Shown: piece after piece, positions 1 through 7,526 of the stretch
How positions within the stretch are numbered: the stretch's first letter is position 1
Layout: each line of letters opens with the position of its first letter
DNA from: an uncultured Marvinbryantia sp.
GTDB lineage: Bacteria; Bacillota; Clostridia; Lachnospirales; Lachnospiraceae
DNA: 31,288 bases
NCBI GenBank assembly: GCA_934408725.1
Contig: CAKRVB010000032.1
Span: 1-31,288 of the forward strand
Direction of reading: 5' to 3'
Program-made: the position numbers and the translations under genes
The notes under the pieces: model-generated
The model's database searches: none
What the model saw: only the letters and a program-made list of their open reading frames with translations
Told to the model about the DNA's origin: nothing

Positions 1-1
1 A

Positions 2-40
2 GTAGCAGCCGGAACCTTTATGGCAATCTTTGGAGTATAG
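2..40 (+). CDS. Partial 3' end of a Na+-pumping decarboxylase beta subunit (OadB-like)
   Basis: The first bases read in one open frame as VAAGTFMAIFGV followed by TAG at 38-40. This short hydrophobic, Gly/Ala-rich end resembles the C terminus of the membrane beta subunit of oxaloacetate or methylmalonyl-CoA decarboxylase. Only 12 residues are visible, so the call rests mostly on its place 14 bases before the carboxyltransferase subunit, which is the usual partner of such a beta subunit. Its stop codon overlaps the ribosome site of the next gene, as expected within one operon. Confidence 0.5.
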   Translation, partial: VAAGTFMAIFGV

Positions 41-54
41 GAGGAACATTTAAA

Positions 55-1467
55 ATGGCAGATATCGCTAAGAAACCAATTAAAATTACTGAGACCATCT
101 TACGTGACGCACATCAGTCTCTGATTGCCACAAGAATGACAACAGAAGAGATGCTTCCAATCGTAGAAAAGATGGACAAAGTTGGTTACCATTCCGTTGA
201 GTGCTGGGGTGGAGCAACTTTCGATGCTTCCCTTCGTTTCCTGAAAGAGGATCCATGGGAAAGACTTCGTAAATTCCGTGACGGATTCAAAAACACAAAA
301 CTGCAGATGCTGTTCCGTGGACAGAACATTCTTGGTTACAGCCAGTATGCAGATGATGTAGTAGAATACTTCGTACAGAAATCTATTGCAAACGGTATTG
401 ATATTATCCGTATTTTTGACTGTCTGAATGATATCAGAAACCTTCAGACAGCAGTTACAGCAGCAAACAAAGAAAAAGGTCATGCACAGGTTGCACTTTC
501 CTATACTCTGGGTGAAGCTTATACACTGGATTACTGGAAAGATATGGCTAAGAAAGTAGAAGATATGGGAGCTAATTCTCTGTGTATCAAAGATATGGCT
601 GGTCTTCTTCTTCCATATACAGCAACAGAACTGGTACAGGCTCTGAAAGAAACCGTTGATATTCCAATTCAGCTGCATACACATTACACATCAGGTGTTG
701 CTTCTATGACATACCTGAAGGCTGTAGAAGCTGGTGTAGATGTCATCGATACAGCAATGTCTCCATTTGCACTGGGAACATCCCAGCCAGCAACTGAAGT
801 TATGGTTGAAACCTTCAAAGGTACTCCATATGATACAGGACTGGATCAGAAACTTCTGGCTGAGATCGCTGATTACTTCAGACCAATTCGTGACCATGCT
901 CTGGAAACAGGTCTGCTGAATCCAAAGAACCTTGGTGTAAACATTAAGACTCTGTTATATCAGGTACCAGGTGGTATGCTTTCCAACCTGACCTCTCAGC
1001 TGAAAGACCTTCATGCAGAAGATAAGTACTATGAAGTACTGGAAGAAGTACCTCGTGTACGTAAAGACCTTGGTGAATGCCCTCTGGTTACACCATCTTC
1101 ACAGATCGTTGGTACTCAGGCGGTTATGAACGTTATCAACGGCGAACGTTATAAGATGGTTCCACAGCAGACCAAAGATGTTCTCTCAGGACATTATGGA
1201 AAGACTGTTAAACCGTTCAATCCTGAAGTGGTTAAGAAATGCATCGGTGATGAAGAAGTTATCACATGCCGTCCTGCAGATCTGATTCCACCACAGCTGG
1301 ACAAGCTGAAAGAAGAATGCGCAAAGTGGACACAGCAGGAAGAAGATGTTTTATCTTACGCACTGTTCCCACAGGTTGCTACTGAGTTCTTCAAATACAG
1401 AGAAGCTCAGCAGACAAAGGTTGATGAGACCGTTGCAGACACTAAGAATGGAGCATATCCAGTCTAA
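55..1467 (+). CDS. Oxaloacetate decarboxylase alpha subunit / pyruvate carboxylase subunit B, carboxyltransferase only
   Basis: This 470-residue protein is the carboxyltransferase component that moves CO2 between an oxoacid (oxaloacetate or pyruvate) and a biotin carrier. The N terminus has RDAHQS with the metal ligand Asp18. CIKDMAGLL supplies Lys179, the lysine carbamylated in the family, and LHTHYTSG supplies the metal ligands His208 and His210. The PYC_OADA region follows to about residue 450. There is no C-terminal biotin domain (no MKM motif), and the length fits the split, biotin-free form common in Clostridia, so a separate carrier protein is needed. The start is set by AGGAGG at about 40-45, ten bases before the ATG. 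A beta-subunit end just upstream favours membrane oxaloacetate decarboxylase over pyruvate carboxylase. A terminator follows. CGT and GTT codons are frequent, which suggests good expression. Confidence 0.9.
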   Translation: MADIAKKPIKITETILRDAHQSLIATRMTTEEMLPIVEKMDKVGYHSVECWGGATFDASLRFLKEDPWERLRKFRDGFKNTKLQMLFRGQNILGYSQYADDVVEYFVQKSIANGIDIIRIFDCLNDIRNLQTAVTAANKEKGHAQVALSYTLGEAYTLDYWKDMAKKVEDMGANSLCIKDMAGLLLPYTATELVQALKETVDIPIQLHTHYTSGVASMTYLKAVEAGVDVIDTAMSPFALGTSQPATEVMVETFKGTPYDTGLDQKLLAEIADYFRPIRDHALETGLLNPKNLGVNIKTLLYQVPGGMLSNLTSQLKDLHAEDKYYEVLEEVPRVRKDLGECPLVTPSSQIVGTQAVMNVINGERYKMVPQQTKDVLSGHYGKTVKPFNPEVVKKCIGDEEVITCRPADLIPPQLDKLKEECAKWTQQEEDVLSYALFPQVATEFFKYREAQQTKVDETVADTKNGAYPV

Positions 1468-1488
1468 GAAAACAAGAAAAATATCAGA

Positions 1489-1516
1489 CGCCCCGGAGAA
1501 ATCCGGGGCGTTTATA
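1489..1516 (+). terminator. Rho-independent terminator after the decarboxylase operon
   Basis: An 8-bp GC-rich perfect stem (CGCCCCGG at 1489-1496, CCGGGGCG at 1503-1510) with a 6-base loop is followed by TTTAT. It closes the decarboxylase operon 20 bases after the stop codon. Confidence 0.85.
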
Positions 1517-1530
1517 GCAAAGGAAACCAT

Positions 1531-2784
1531 ATGAAAAAAACAGTAATCATTGGCGGCGGAGCAGCAGGGATGTTTGCTGCTATTGCAGCAGCAGAACGTG
1601 GATGTGAAGTTCATTTATATGAGAAGAACGAGAAACTTGGAAAAAAAATCTATATTACAGGAAAAGGCAGGTGTAACCTGACAAATGCCTGTGACATGGA
1701 AAAACTGATGGACAGTGTCTGTACCAACCGGAAGTTTTTATACAGCGCTTTTTACGGCTGCACCAATCAGGATGTCATAAATTTCTTTGAAACGCATGGA
1801 ATGAAAACGAAAACAGAGAGGGGTGACCGTGTATTCCCTCTTTCAGATAAATCAGCGGATGTGATTGATACTCTTCGGGATGCTATGAAAAAAGCAGGTG
1901 TAAGAGTACATCTGCATACAGAAGTAGAAAGCATATTACTTCAAGATACAGCAGAAGAGGGCGGGGAAAAGAAAGTCCTTGGAATAAAACTGAAAAACGG
2001 AACGGAGATTCCGGCAGACAGGGTACTGGTGGCTACCGGAGGATTATCTTATAAAACGACAGGTTCTACCGGAGATGGATATCGGTTCGCAGAATCTGCA
2101 GGGCATAAGGTGACAGAACTTTCTCCGTCACTGGTACCGTTTAATACGCGAGAAGAGTATGGAAAACGTATGCAGGGACTTTCGTTAAAGAATGTAACAC
2201 TATCTGTTTTTGATGGTAAAAAATGTCTGTATGAAGATTTTGGTGAAATGATGTTCACCCATTTTGGAGTTACCGGCCCACTTGTGCTGACAGCAAGCAC
2301 CGCTGTATTAAAGAAGCTTAGACAGAAAGAACTGCGAATGGAGATTGATCTGAAGCCTGCCTTGTCAGAAGAACAGCTGGATGCAAGATTACTCCGTGAG
2401 TTCGGGGAAGGCAATAAGAAACAGTTTAAAAATGTCATCGGTACGCTGTTTCCGGCAAAGATGATACCGATTATGATAGAACTGTCAGAAATAGCTCCGG
2501 AGAAAAAAGTAAATGAGATCACGAAAGCGGAAAGAGAAGCGCTGATTCATCTCACCAAACACTTTCCATTGACTGCAACTGGTCTGCGAGACTATAATGA
2601 AGCTATTATTACCAGAGGTGGAGTGTCAGTGAAAGAGATCAATCCATCCACCATGGAATCTAAACTGGTATCAGGACTTTACTTTGCCGGAGAGGTACTG
2701 GATCTGGATGCAGTAACCGGAGGATTTAATCTGCAGATTGCATGGTCAACCGGATATGCAGCCGGGATCGGTATGGCAGAGTGA
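1531..2784 (+). CDS. HI0933-like FAD-dependent oxidoreductase (BaiN/YhiN family)
   Basis: This 417-residue flavoprotein belongs to the HI0933/YhiN family, also called BaiN or aminoacetone oxidase family in automated annotation. The dinucleotide-binding motif GGGAAGMFAA lies at about residues 8-17. The family signature GKKIYITGKGRCNLTN is near residue 36. The C-terminal FAD motif LYFAGEVLDLDAVTGGFN is near residue 387. The physiological substrate is unsettled. A Clostridium scindens member acts on bile-acid intermediates, but most genomes carry this gene without bile-acid genes, and nothing here points to that pathway. It is probably cytosolic. The ATG follows AAAGGA, a modest ribosome site. 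It starts a co-directional run with cmk (21-base gap), ispH and rpsA, an arrangement common in Clostridia. Confidence 0.85.
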   Translation: MKKTVIIGGGAAGMFAAIAAAERGCEVHLYEKNEKLGKKIYITGKGRCNLTNACDMEKLMDSVCTNRKFLYSAFYGCTNQDVINFFETHGMKTKTERGDRVFPLSDKSADVIDTLRDAMKKAGVRVHLHTEVESILLQDTAEEGGEKKVLGIKLKNGTEIPADRVLVATGGLSYKTTGSTGDGYRFAESAGHKVTELSPSLVPFNTREEYGKRMQGLSLKNVTLSVFDGKKCLYEDFGEMMFTHFGVTGPLVLTASTAVLKKLRQKELRMEIDLKPALSEEQLDARLLREFGEGNKKQFKNVIGTLFPAKMIPIMIELSEIAPEKKVNEITKAEREALIHLTKHFPLTATGLRDYNEAIITRGGVSVKEINPSTMESKLVSGLYFAGEVLDLDAVTGGFNLQIAWSTGYAAGIGMAE

Positions 2785-2805
2785 AGAGATCAAAGGGAGG
2801 AAACT

Positions 2806-3462
2806 ATGTCATATAATATAGCAATTGACGGGCCGGCAGGAGCCGGAAAAAGCACAATCGCAAAGAGAGTTTCAGCAGAACTGTCGTTTATTTATGTAGA
2901 TACGGGAGCAATGTATCGGGCCATTGCGTTGTATCTGCTGAAGAATGCAATTCAACCGGAAGATCTGGATAGTGTAAAGCATGCCCTGGGCGAGATCGAG
3001 ATTGCCATTCGGTACGTAGATGGAGAACAGCATGTATTATTAAATGGAGAAGATGTCTCAGGTCAGATTCGTACAGAAGAAGTGGGAAATATGGCATCAA
3101 AGTCATCTGCACTGCCATGTGTACGGGGAAAGCTTCTGGAATTGCAGCAAAAACTGGCAAGAGAACATGATGTGGTTATGGATGGAAGGGATATCGGAAC
3201 CAACATTCTGCCAGATGCACAACTGAAGATTTATCTGACGGCCAGTGTGGATACCAGGGCAAATCGCAGATACAAAGAGTTGTTGGAAAAAGGAACAGAC
3301 TGTGATCTGGAAGAGATCAAAAAAGATATTGAGCAGAGAGATTATCAGGATATGAACAGAGAGACTGCGCCTCTTAAGCAGGCAGCAGATGCTGTTTATC
3401 TGGATTCTTCGGATCTGACCATTGACCAGGTTGTGGAAAAGATCAAATCTCTTGCAAAATAA
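2806..3462 (+). CDS. cmk: (d)CMP kinase
   Basis: Cytidylate kinase phosphorylates CMP and dCMP with ATP in pyrimidine nucleotide recycling and DNA precursor supply. The 218-residue length is normal. The P-loop reads GPAGAGKST at residues 8-16, and YVDTGAMYRA follows as the CMP-binding segment. DGRDIGTN near residue 126 is a family hallmark, and QRDYQDMNRETAPL is the C-terminal lid and substrate motif. GGGAGG 5-10 bases before the ATG fixes the start. It lies between the flavoprotein gene and ispH. Linkage of cmk with rpsA is ancient and widespread in bacteria. Confidence 0.96.
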   Translation: MSYNIAIDGPAGAGKSTIAKRVSAELSFIYVDTGAMYRAIALYLLKNAIQPEDLDSVKHALGEIEIAIRYVDGEQHVLLNGEDVSGQIRTEEVGNMASKSSALPCVRGKLLELQQKLAREHDVVMDGRDIGTNILPDAQLKIYLTASVDTRANRRYKELLEKGTDCDLEEIKKDIEQRDYQDMNRETAPLKQAADAVYLDSSDLTIDQVVEKIKSLAK

Positions 3463-3476
3463 GAGAGGTGACGGAT

Positions 3477-4328
3477 ATGGAAGTAATCACGGCAAAAACA
3501 GCCGGCTTCTGTTTTGGCGTAAAGCGCGCAGTGGAGAAGGTATATGATCAGGTAAACCATGGGAAAAAAGAAATCTATACCTATGGACCGATTATCCACA
3601 ACGAAGAAGTAGTGGCAGATCTGGAATCCAAAGGAGTGAAGGTGCTGGAGAGCAAAGAAGAACTTCAGAACCTGGCACATGGAACAGTGATCATTCGTTC
3701 TCATGGAGTAGGAAAAGAGATTTACCGGGATATTGAAGAACAGGGGCTGGAGCTAGTAGATGCTACCTGTCCTTATGTTCGAAAAATCCACAGGATTGTC
3801 CGGGAAAAAAGCGAACAGGGCAAACAGATTATCATCATTGGAAATGATACTCATCCGGAAGTAGAAGGCATCAAAGGATGGTGCGTTCATCCGGCTATTG
3901 TAGTCGGAGATCAGAAGGACGCAGAGGAACTGTGGCTGCCTCAGGATCAGGAAATATGTATCGTATCACAAACGACATTTAACTACAATAAATTTAAAAA
4001 TTTAGTTGAAATTATTGACAAAAAGGGTTATGATATTGATGTTATCAATACGATTTGCAGTGCGACCGAAGAGCGACAATTAGAAGCAGGAGAACTGGCT
4101 GATAAAGTTGATGCTATGATAGTAATCGGTGGAAAAAGCAGTTCGAATACACAGAAACTCTTTGAGATTTGCAAAACGAATTGCGTAAATACGTATTATA
4201 TTCAGACACTTGATGATTTGGAGCTCTATTCACTACCTCCTGTCAAATGTGTAGGTATTACGGCAGGGGCATCGACCCCAAATTATTTAATTAAGGAGGT
4301 TCAAGAGTATGTCAGAAATGAGCTTTGA
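3477..4328 (+). CDS. ispH: 4-hydroxy-3-methylbut-2-enyl diphosphate reductase (IspH/LytB)
   Basis: IspH makes IPP and DMAPP in the last step of the MEP isoprenoid pathway using a 4Fe-4S cluster. The three cluster cysteines are Cys12 (GFCFGV), Cys98 (DATCP) and Cys194 (NTICSATEERQ). IRSHGV, the HPEV segment (NDTHPEVEGI), QTTFN and the SSNT substrate motif (GGKSSSNTQKL) are all present. An in-frame GTG exists at 3468, but the ribosome site AGAGAGG abuts it, so the ATG at 3477 with normal spacing is preferred, giving 283 residues. In several Clostridia IspH is fused to ribosomal protein S1. Here the reading frames are separate and overlap by 20 bases, ending in CTT TGA, where a +1 slip would lead straight into rpsA. 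Confidence 0.95.
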   Translation: MEVITAKTAGFCFGVKRAVEKVYDQVNHGKKEIYTYGPIIHNEEVVADLESKGVKVLESKEELQNLAHGTVIIRSHGVGKEIYRDIEEQGLELVDATCPYVRKIHRIVREKSEQGKQIIIIGNDTHPEVEGIKGWCVHPAIVVGDQKDAEELWLPQDQEICIVSQTTFNYNKFKNLVEIIDKKGYDIDVINTICSATEERQLEAGELADKVDAMIVIGGKSSSNTQKLFEICKTNCVNTYYIQTLDDLELYSLPPVKCVGITAGASTPNYLIKEVQEYVRNEL

Positions 4329-4331
4329 ACA
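4291..4331 (+). other. ispH/rpsA overlap with internal ribosome site and a CTT-TGA junction
   Basis: AAGGAGG at 4293-4299 is inside ispH and is well placed for the rpsA ATG at 4309. The ispH frame ends in CTT TGA at 4323-4328. The rpsA frame is +1 relative to ispH, and slipping one base on CTT would continue as GAA CAG in rpsA. CTT-TGA is the slip site of the programmed +1 frameshift in prfB. However, the purine-rich site here is 23 bases upstream instead of about 3, so the simplest role is plain translational coupling. Confidence 0.45.
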
Positions 4332-5394
4332 GATGTTAGAAGAATCTTTAAAAACAATTCATAACGGTCAGATTGTAGAAGGTACAGTCATTGATGTGAA
4401 GGAAGACGAGGCCGTATTAAATATCGGATATAAGGCAGATGGTATTCTTACCAGAAGCGAATACACTAATGAATCTAATGTAGATTTACGTGATGTCATC
4501 AAAGTTGGCGATACAATGGAAGTAAAAGTACTGAAAGTAAATGATGGTGACGGACAGGTTCAGCTGACCTATAAGAGACTGGCAGCAGAAAAAGGAAATA
4601 AGAGACTGGAAGAAGCATTTGAGAACCATGAAGTACTGACAGCAACTGTAGCTCAGGTATTAAATGGTGGATTAAGCGTAGTAGTAGATGAAGCAAGAGT
4701 ATTCATTCCAGCAAGCCTGGTATCTGATACTTATGAAAAGAATCTTGAAAAGTTCGCTGGTCAGGAAATTGAATTTGTTATTACAGAGTTCAATCCTCGC
4801 AGAAGAAGAATTATCGGTGATCGCAAGCAGCTGTTAGTTGCCAAGAAAGCTGAGATGCAGAAGGAACTCTTCGAAAAGATTCACGTTGGTGATGTTGTAG
4901 AAGGTGTTGTAAAGAATGTAACAGACTTTGGTGCTTTCATTGATCTTGGCGGAGCAGATGGGCTGCTTCATATCTCTGAGATGTCCTGGGGACGTGTAGA
5001 GAATCCTAAGAAAGTTTTCAATGTAGGTGATAAAGTATCTGTTCTCATCAAAGAGATCAACGGAACTAAGATTGCACTTAGCCTGAAGTTCGAAGATCAG
5101 AACCCATGGCTGACAGCAGTTGATAAATATGCTGTAGGCAATGTAGTAACTGGTAAAGTTGCAAGAATGACAGATTTCGGTGCATTCGTAGAACTGGAAC
5201 CAGGTGTAGATGCACTGCTTCACGTATCACAGATCTCTCATGATCATGTAGATAAGCCAGCAGATGTTCTTCAGATTGGACAGGAGATTGAAGCAAAAGT
5301 AGTAGATTTCAATGCAGATGAGAAGAAGATCAGCCTGAGCATGAAAGCTCTGGAACAGGCTCCTGCAAGGGAAGAAGCAGAAAACGCTGAATAA
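4309..5394 (+). CDS. rpsA: S1 RNA-binding domain protein, ribosomal protein S1-like
   Basis: This 361-residue protein contains four S1 OB-fold repeats, at about residues 16-85, 100-172, 185-257 and 270-345. The third and fourth carry the best consensus (TDFGAFIDLGGADGLLHIS and TDFGAFVELEPG). The second is more diverged and has a basic patch (RRRR near residue 164). Four domains is the usual size in low-GC Gram-positives, against six in E. coli S1. It probably binds mRNA on or near the 30S subunit and aids initiation. The start at 4309 follows AAGGAGG inside ispH. Codon use is rich in GTA, GTT and CGT, as in highly expressed genes. A strong terminator follows. Its linkage to cmk and ispH matches the fused or adjacent arrangement in other Clostridia. 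Confidence 0.92.
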   Translation: MSEMSFEQMLEESLKTIHNGQIVEGTVIDVKEDEAVLNIGYKADGILTRSEYTNESNVDLRDVIKVGDTMEVKVLKVNDGDGQVQLTYKRLAAEKGNKRLEEAFENHEVLTATVAQVLNGGLSVVVDEARVFIPASLVSDTYEKNLEKFAGQEIEFVITEFNPRRRRIIGDRKQLLVAKKAEMQKELFEKIHVGDVVEGVVKNVTDFGAFIDLGGADGLLHISEMSWGRVENPKKVFNVGDKVSVLIKEINGTKIALSLKFEDQNPWLTAVDKYAVGNVVTGKVARMTDFGAFVELEPGVDALLHVSQISHDHVDKPADVLQIGQEIEAKVVDFNADEKKISLSMKALEQAPAREEAENAE

Positions 5395-5419
5395 GACAGC
5401 TGATAGAGACAAGAAATAG

Positions 5420-5446
5420 ACGGACAGGTTTTCCTGTCCGTTTTTT
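5420..5446 (+). terminator. Terminator of the cmk-ispH-rpsA operon
   Basis: CGGACAGG at 5421-5428 pairs with CCTGTCCG at 5433-5440 across a TTTT loop. An outer A-T pair extends the stem, and a run of six T follows at 5441-5446. This is a canonical rho-independent terminator 26 bases after the rpsA stop. Confidence 0.92.
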
Positions 5447-5460
5447 CGTGAGAAATTTGA

Positions 5461-5497
5461 AAAAAAGCGATAAACAAATGAAACAGGTTTATCGCTT
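5461..5497 (-). terminator. Terminator of the minus-strand exonuclease gene
   Basis: Read on the minus strand, AAGCGATAAAC and GTTTATCGCTT form an 11-bp stem (5487-5497 with 5465-5475) around an 11-base loop, followed by a T run that appears as A at 5461-5466. It lies 25 bases beyond the stop of the leftward gene at 5522. It sits back to back with the rpsA terminator, so the two converging transcripts have separate stops. Confidence 0.87.
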
Positions 5498-5521
5498 AAA
5501 AATAGTATTATAATTGAAAAA

Positions 5522-6583
5522 CTACAGGTCAGACAGCAGGTGATGTATGTAGTTTGTGATATTATCCGGATTTGCCAGAAAGGCTTCATTGCAGGAGAAG
5601 TATAGCTGTCGGTTATAATAATCTGTCTTGAATACCGGTGTAAATAACTTGTCGTTCTGCGGAAGGTAAAACCCTTTTTTTCTGCTGTAGCATGTGGATG
5701 CTCTGGCAGGCTCTCGATGATCCTTATCCACAAAAGCAGCTACGCTTTTGTGCAATGCCATATCTTCTTCTGGAAGGTAGTAATAGTTTTTATAATCAGC
5801 AAAAAAATACTTCAATGGTTCTCGTGTACCAGGAATCATAATCTTCATCTGATCCTTTTCCGCATGGATGGAATACAGTTCTCCGATATAGGAGAAAGGA
5901 CGCGGGAGAAGTACCGGCAGACGCGCCTGCACATCAAGCGAATCTCCATTTACTTCATAACTGGTAATATGATAAATCTTATTCAGAATTGTCTGATAAG
6001 ACAAAATAGGTAAGATTGCAATCATTCCCAGAAGATCTTCATAGTTGTGAAGTAATAAAAGCTCCAGATCCGTTTCATTCGGAGTGCGCTGATACCGTTG
6101 ATATACTTGGATTAGTTCGCCGCCGGAATATTCATCATCCCGGTCGACATGCAGGAAGCTTTCCAGACTTTTCTGCTTCAGTGAAGTCAGCTGCAACATT
6201 TTACGAAGTGGACGAATCATGCGAAGCAAATCTCGACTGATAATGGAAGAAAGTGTAGTATCCAGATGATAAGTTTCACATTTTTCATTGATATAAGGAA
6301 TATCAAAACGGTCTCCATTAAAATGAATCAGCAAAGTTTTATCCTGAGTATAAGCCAGAAATTCCTTTAAGATATCTGGTTCTTCCATAGTATTTTGAGC
6401 GAACCACTGAGTACACTTCCAGCAGTTATCTTCCCATGCAATAGCGCCAATCAGATAGATATAAGACATACGTGCAGTCAGACCGGTTGTCTCGATATCA
6501 AAAAACAGCAGACTGGACCGATTATAATCCTGAAACTGTGTACCGGTGAGATCAAGTTGTAAGTGGTATGTTTTTTTAATCAT
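5522..6583 (-). CDS. RNase H-fold DEDD exonuclease-like protein (YprB-type)
   Basis: The protein has a DEDD 3'-5' exonuclease fold. Exo I is FFDIETTGL near residue 28, Exo II is LIHFNGDRFDIPYI near residue 97, and Exo III is LLHNYEDLLGM near residue 178. This arrangement matches the B. subtilis YprB-type ribonuclease H-like proteins. The function is probably RNA or DNA end trimming, with substrate unknown. The C-terminal part of about 150 residues is not recognised and may bind nucleic acid. An upstream in-frame ATG exists at 6613, but AGAAGGG lies only before the ATG at 6583, which is chosen here (353 residues). A TTGACA-N17-TAGAAT promoter precedes it. It appears to be a single-gene transcript. 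Confidence 0.8.
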   Translation of the reverse strand: MIKKTYHLQLDLTGTQFQDYNRSSLLFFDIETTGLTARMSYIYLIGAIAWEDNCWKCTQWFAQNTMEEPDILKEFLAYTQDKTLLIHFNGDRFDIPYINEKCETYHLDTTLSSIISRDLLRMIRPLRKMLQLTSLKQKSLESFLHVDRDDEYSGGELIQVYQRYQRTPNETDLELLLLHNYEDLLGMIAILPILSYQTILNKIYHITSYEVNGDSLDVQARLPVLLPRPFSYIGELYSIHAEKDQMKIMIPGTREPLKYFFADYKNYYYLPEEDMALHKSVAAFVDKDHREPARASTCYSRKKGFYLPQNDKLFTPVFKTDYYNRQLYFSCNEAFLANPDNITNYIHHLLSDL

Positions 6584-6648
6584 ATTGATGTCCCTTCTGT
6601 CAGAAAATGTCATAAAATGGACTTTTTTGTAATATTACGAACGGATTT

Positions 6649-6677
6649 ATTCTACAATAAAAAAAATTAAGTGTCAA
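6649..6677 (-). promoter_or_regulatory. Sigma-A type promoter of the exonuclease gene
   Basis: On the minus strand TTGACA (6677-6672) and TAGAAT (6654-6649) are separated by exactly 17 bases. The start of transcription would be near 6642, about 59 bases before the ATG at 6583. Confidence 0.75.
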
Positions 6678-6727
6678 CGAAAGAAGCGTACCCAGATACT
6701 GAAAAAAAGCTAGACTATTTTGTCATT

Positions 6728-6756
6728 TTGTGCGAAAATAGTAAACGAGGTATGTT
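6728..6756 (+). promoter_or_regulatory. Probable promoter of the NifU-like/GGGtGRT operon
   Basis: TTGTGC at 6728-6733 and TATGTT at 6751-6756 are spaced by 17 bases. This is a moderate match to the vegetative consensus. The predicted transcription start falls near 6763, inside a palindrome, and leaves a leader of about 50 bases. Confidence 0.5.
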
Positions 6757-6776
6757 CAGAATATTTAACATTCTGA
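6756..6776. promoter_or_regulatory. Palindrome at the predicted transcription start, possible operator
   Basis: TCAGAAT and ATTCTGA form perfect 7-base arms around a 7-base A/T-rich spacer. The element directly follows the predicted -10 box, where a bound repressor would block RNA polymerase. It does not match a regulator site known to me. Confidence 0.4.
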
Positions 6777-6814
6777 TTACATAAAAGACTTTTACTATTG
6801 AAAGGAGTTTAAAA

Positions 6815-7507
6815 ATGATTTATTCACGCGAAGTAGAAGAAATGTGCCCAGTAGCACAGGGTGTTCATCATGGCGCAGCTCCGATTCCGGAAGAAGCAAA
6901 ATGGGTACAGGCAAAAGAAGTAAAAGACATTTCTGGTTTTACACATGGTGTAGGCTGGTGTGCTCCACAGCAGGGTGCCTGTAAGCTGAGCCTGAATGTA
7001 AAAGAAGGTATCATCCAGGAAGCTCTGGTTGAGACCATCGGATGTTCAGGTATGACTCATTCCGCAGCTATGGCAGCAGAGATCCTTCCGGGACTGACTG
7101 TTATGGAAGCATTAAATACAGACCTTGTCTGTGACGCAATCAACACAGCTATGAGAGAACTGTTCCTGCAGATCGTTTACGGACGTTCACAGTCTGCATT
7201 CTCTGAAGATGGTTTGGCAGTTGGTGCAGGTCTGGAAGACCTTGGAAAAGGCCTCAGATCTCAGGTTGGTACGATGTACGGAACACTGAAAAAAGGTCCT
7301 CGTTATCTGGAAATGGCTGAAGGTTATGTTACCGGTATCGCTCTGGATGCAGACGATGAGATCATCGGATACCAGTTCGTAAGCCTTGGCAAAATGACAG
7401 ACTTCATCAAAAAGGGTGATGACCCTAACACAGCTTGGGAAAAAGCTAAAGGACAGTATGGCCGTGTTGCAGATGCTGTTAAGATCATCGACCCAAGAAA
7501 AGAATAA
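6815..7507 (+). CDS. NifU/IscU-like iron-sulfur scaffold-type protein, partner of GGGtGRT protein
   Basis: This 230-residue protein is usually annotated as an iron-sulfur cluster assembly scaffold. The segment TIGCSGMTHSAAMAAEIL (about residues 70-87) resembles the IscU/NifU core GCG-AIASSS-M. Further cysteines occur in EEMCPVAQ, GWCAPQQGAC and DLVCDAIN. No cysteine desulfurase or suf gene lies nearby, so a role in general cluster assembly is inference. The protein is longer than IscU (about 130), with a C-terminal extension after residue 130 (YGTLKKGPRYLEMAEGYV). AAAGGAG before the ATG gives the start. It is 19 bases from the GGGtGRT gene, and the two form an operon. Its codon preference (GGT, CGT, GTT) resembles that of the rpsA and decarboxylase genes, suggesting abundant protein. 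Confidence 0.75.
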   Translation: MIYSREVEEMCPVAQGVHHGAAPIPEEAKWVQAKEVKDISGFTHGVGWCAPQQGACKLSLNVKEGIIQEALVETIGCSGMTHSAAMAAEILPGLTVMEALNTDLVCDAINTAMRELFLQIVYGRSQSAFSEDGLAVGAGLEDLGKGLRSQVGTMYGTLKKGPRYLEMAEGYVTGIALDADDEIIGYQFVSLGKMTDFIKKGDDPNTAWEKAKGQYGRVADAVKIIDPRKE

Positions 7508-7526
7508 TTAGAGGAGGACTAGTACA

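Noticed and set aside
1531..2784. Reading the flavoprotein as a bile-acid dehydroxylation enzyme (BaiN)
   Set aside because: The family is broad and no bai genes are nearby; the gene is part of the usual cmk-ispH-rpsA group, so a bile-acid role is not supported.
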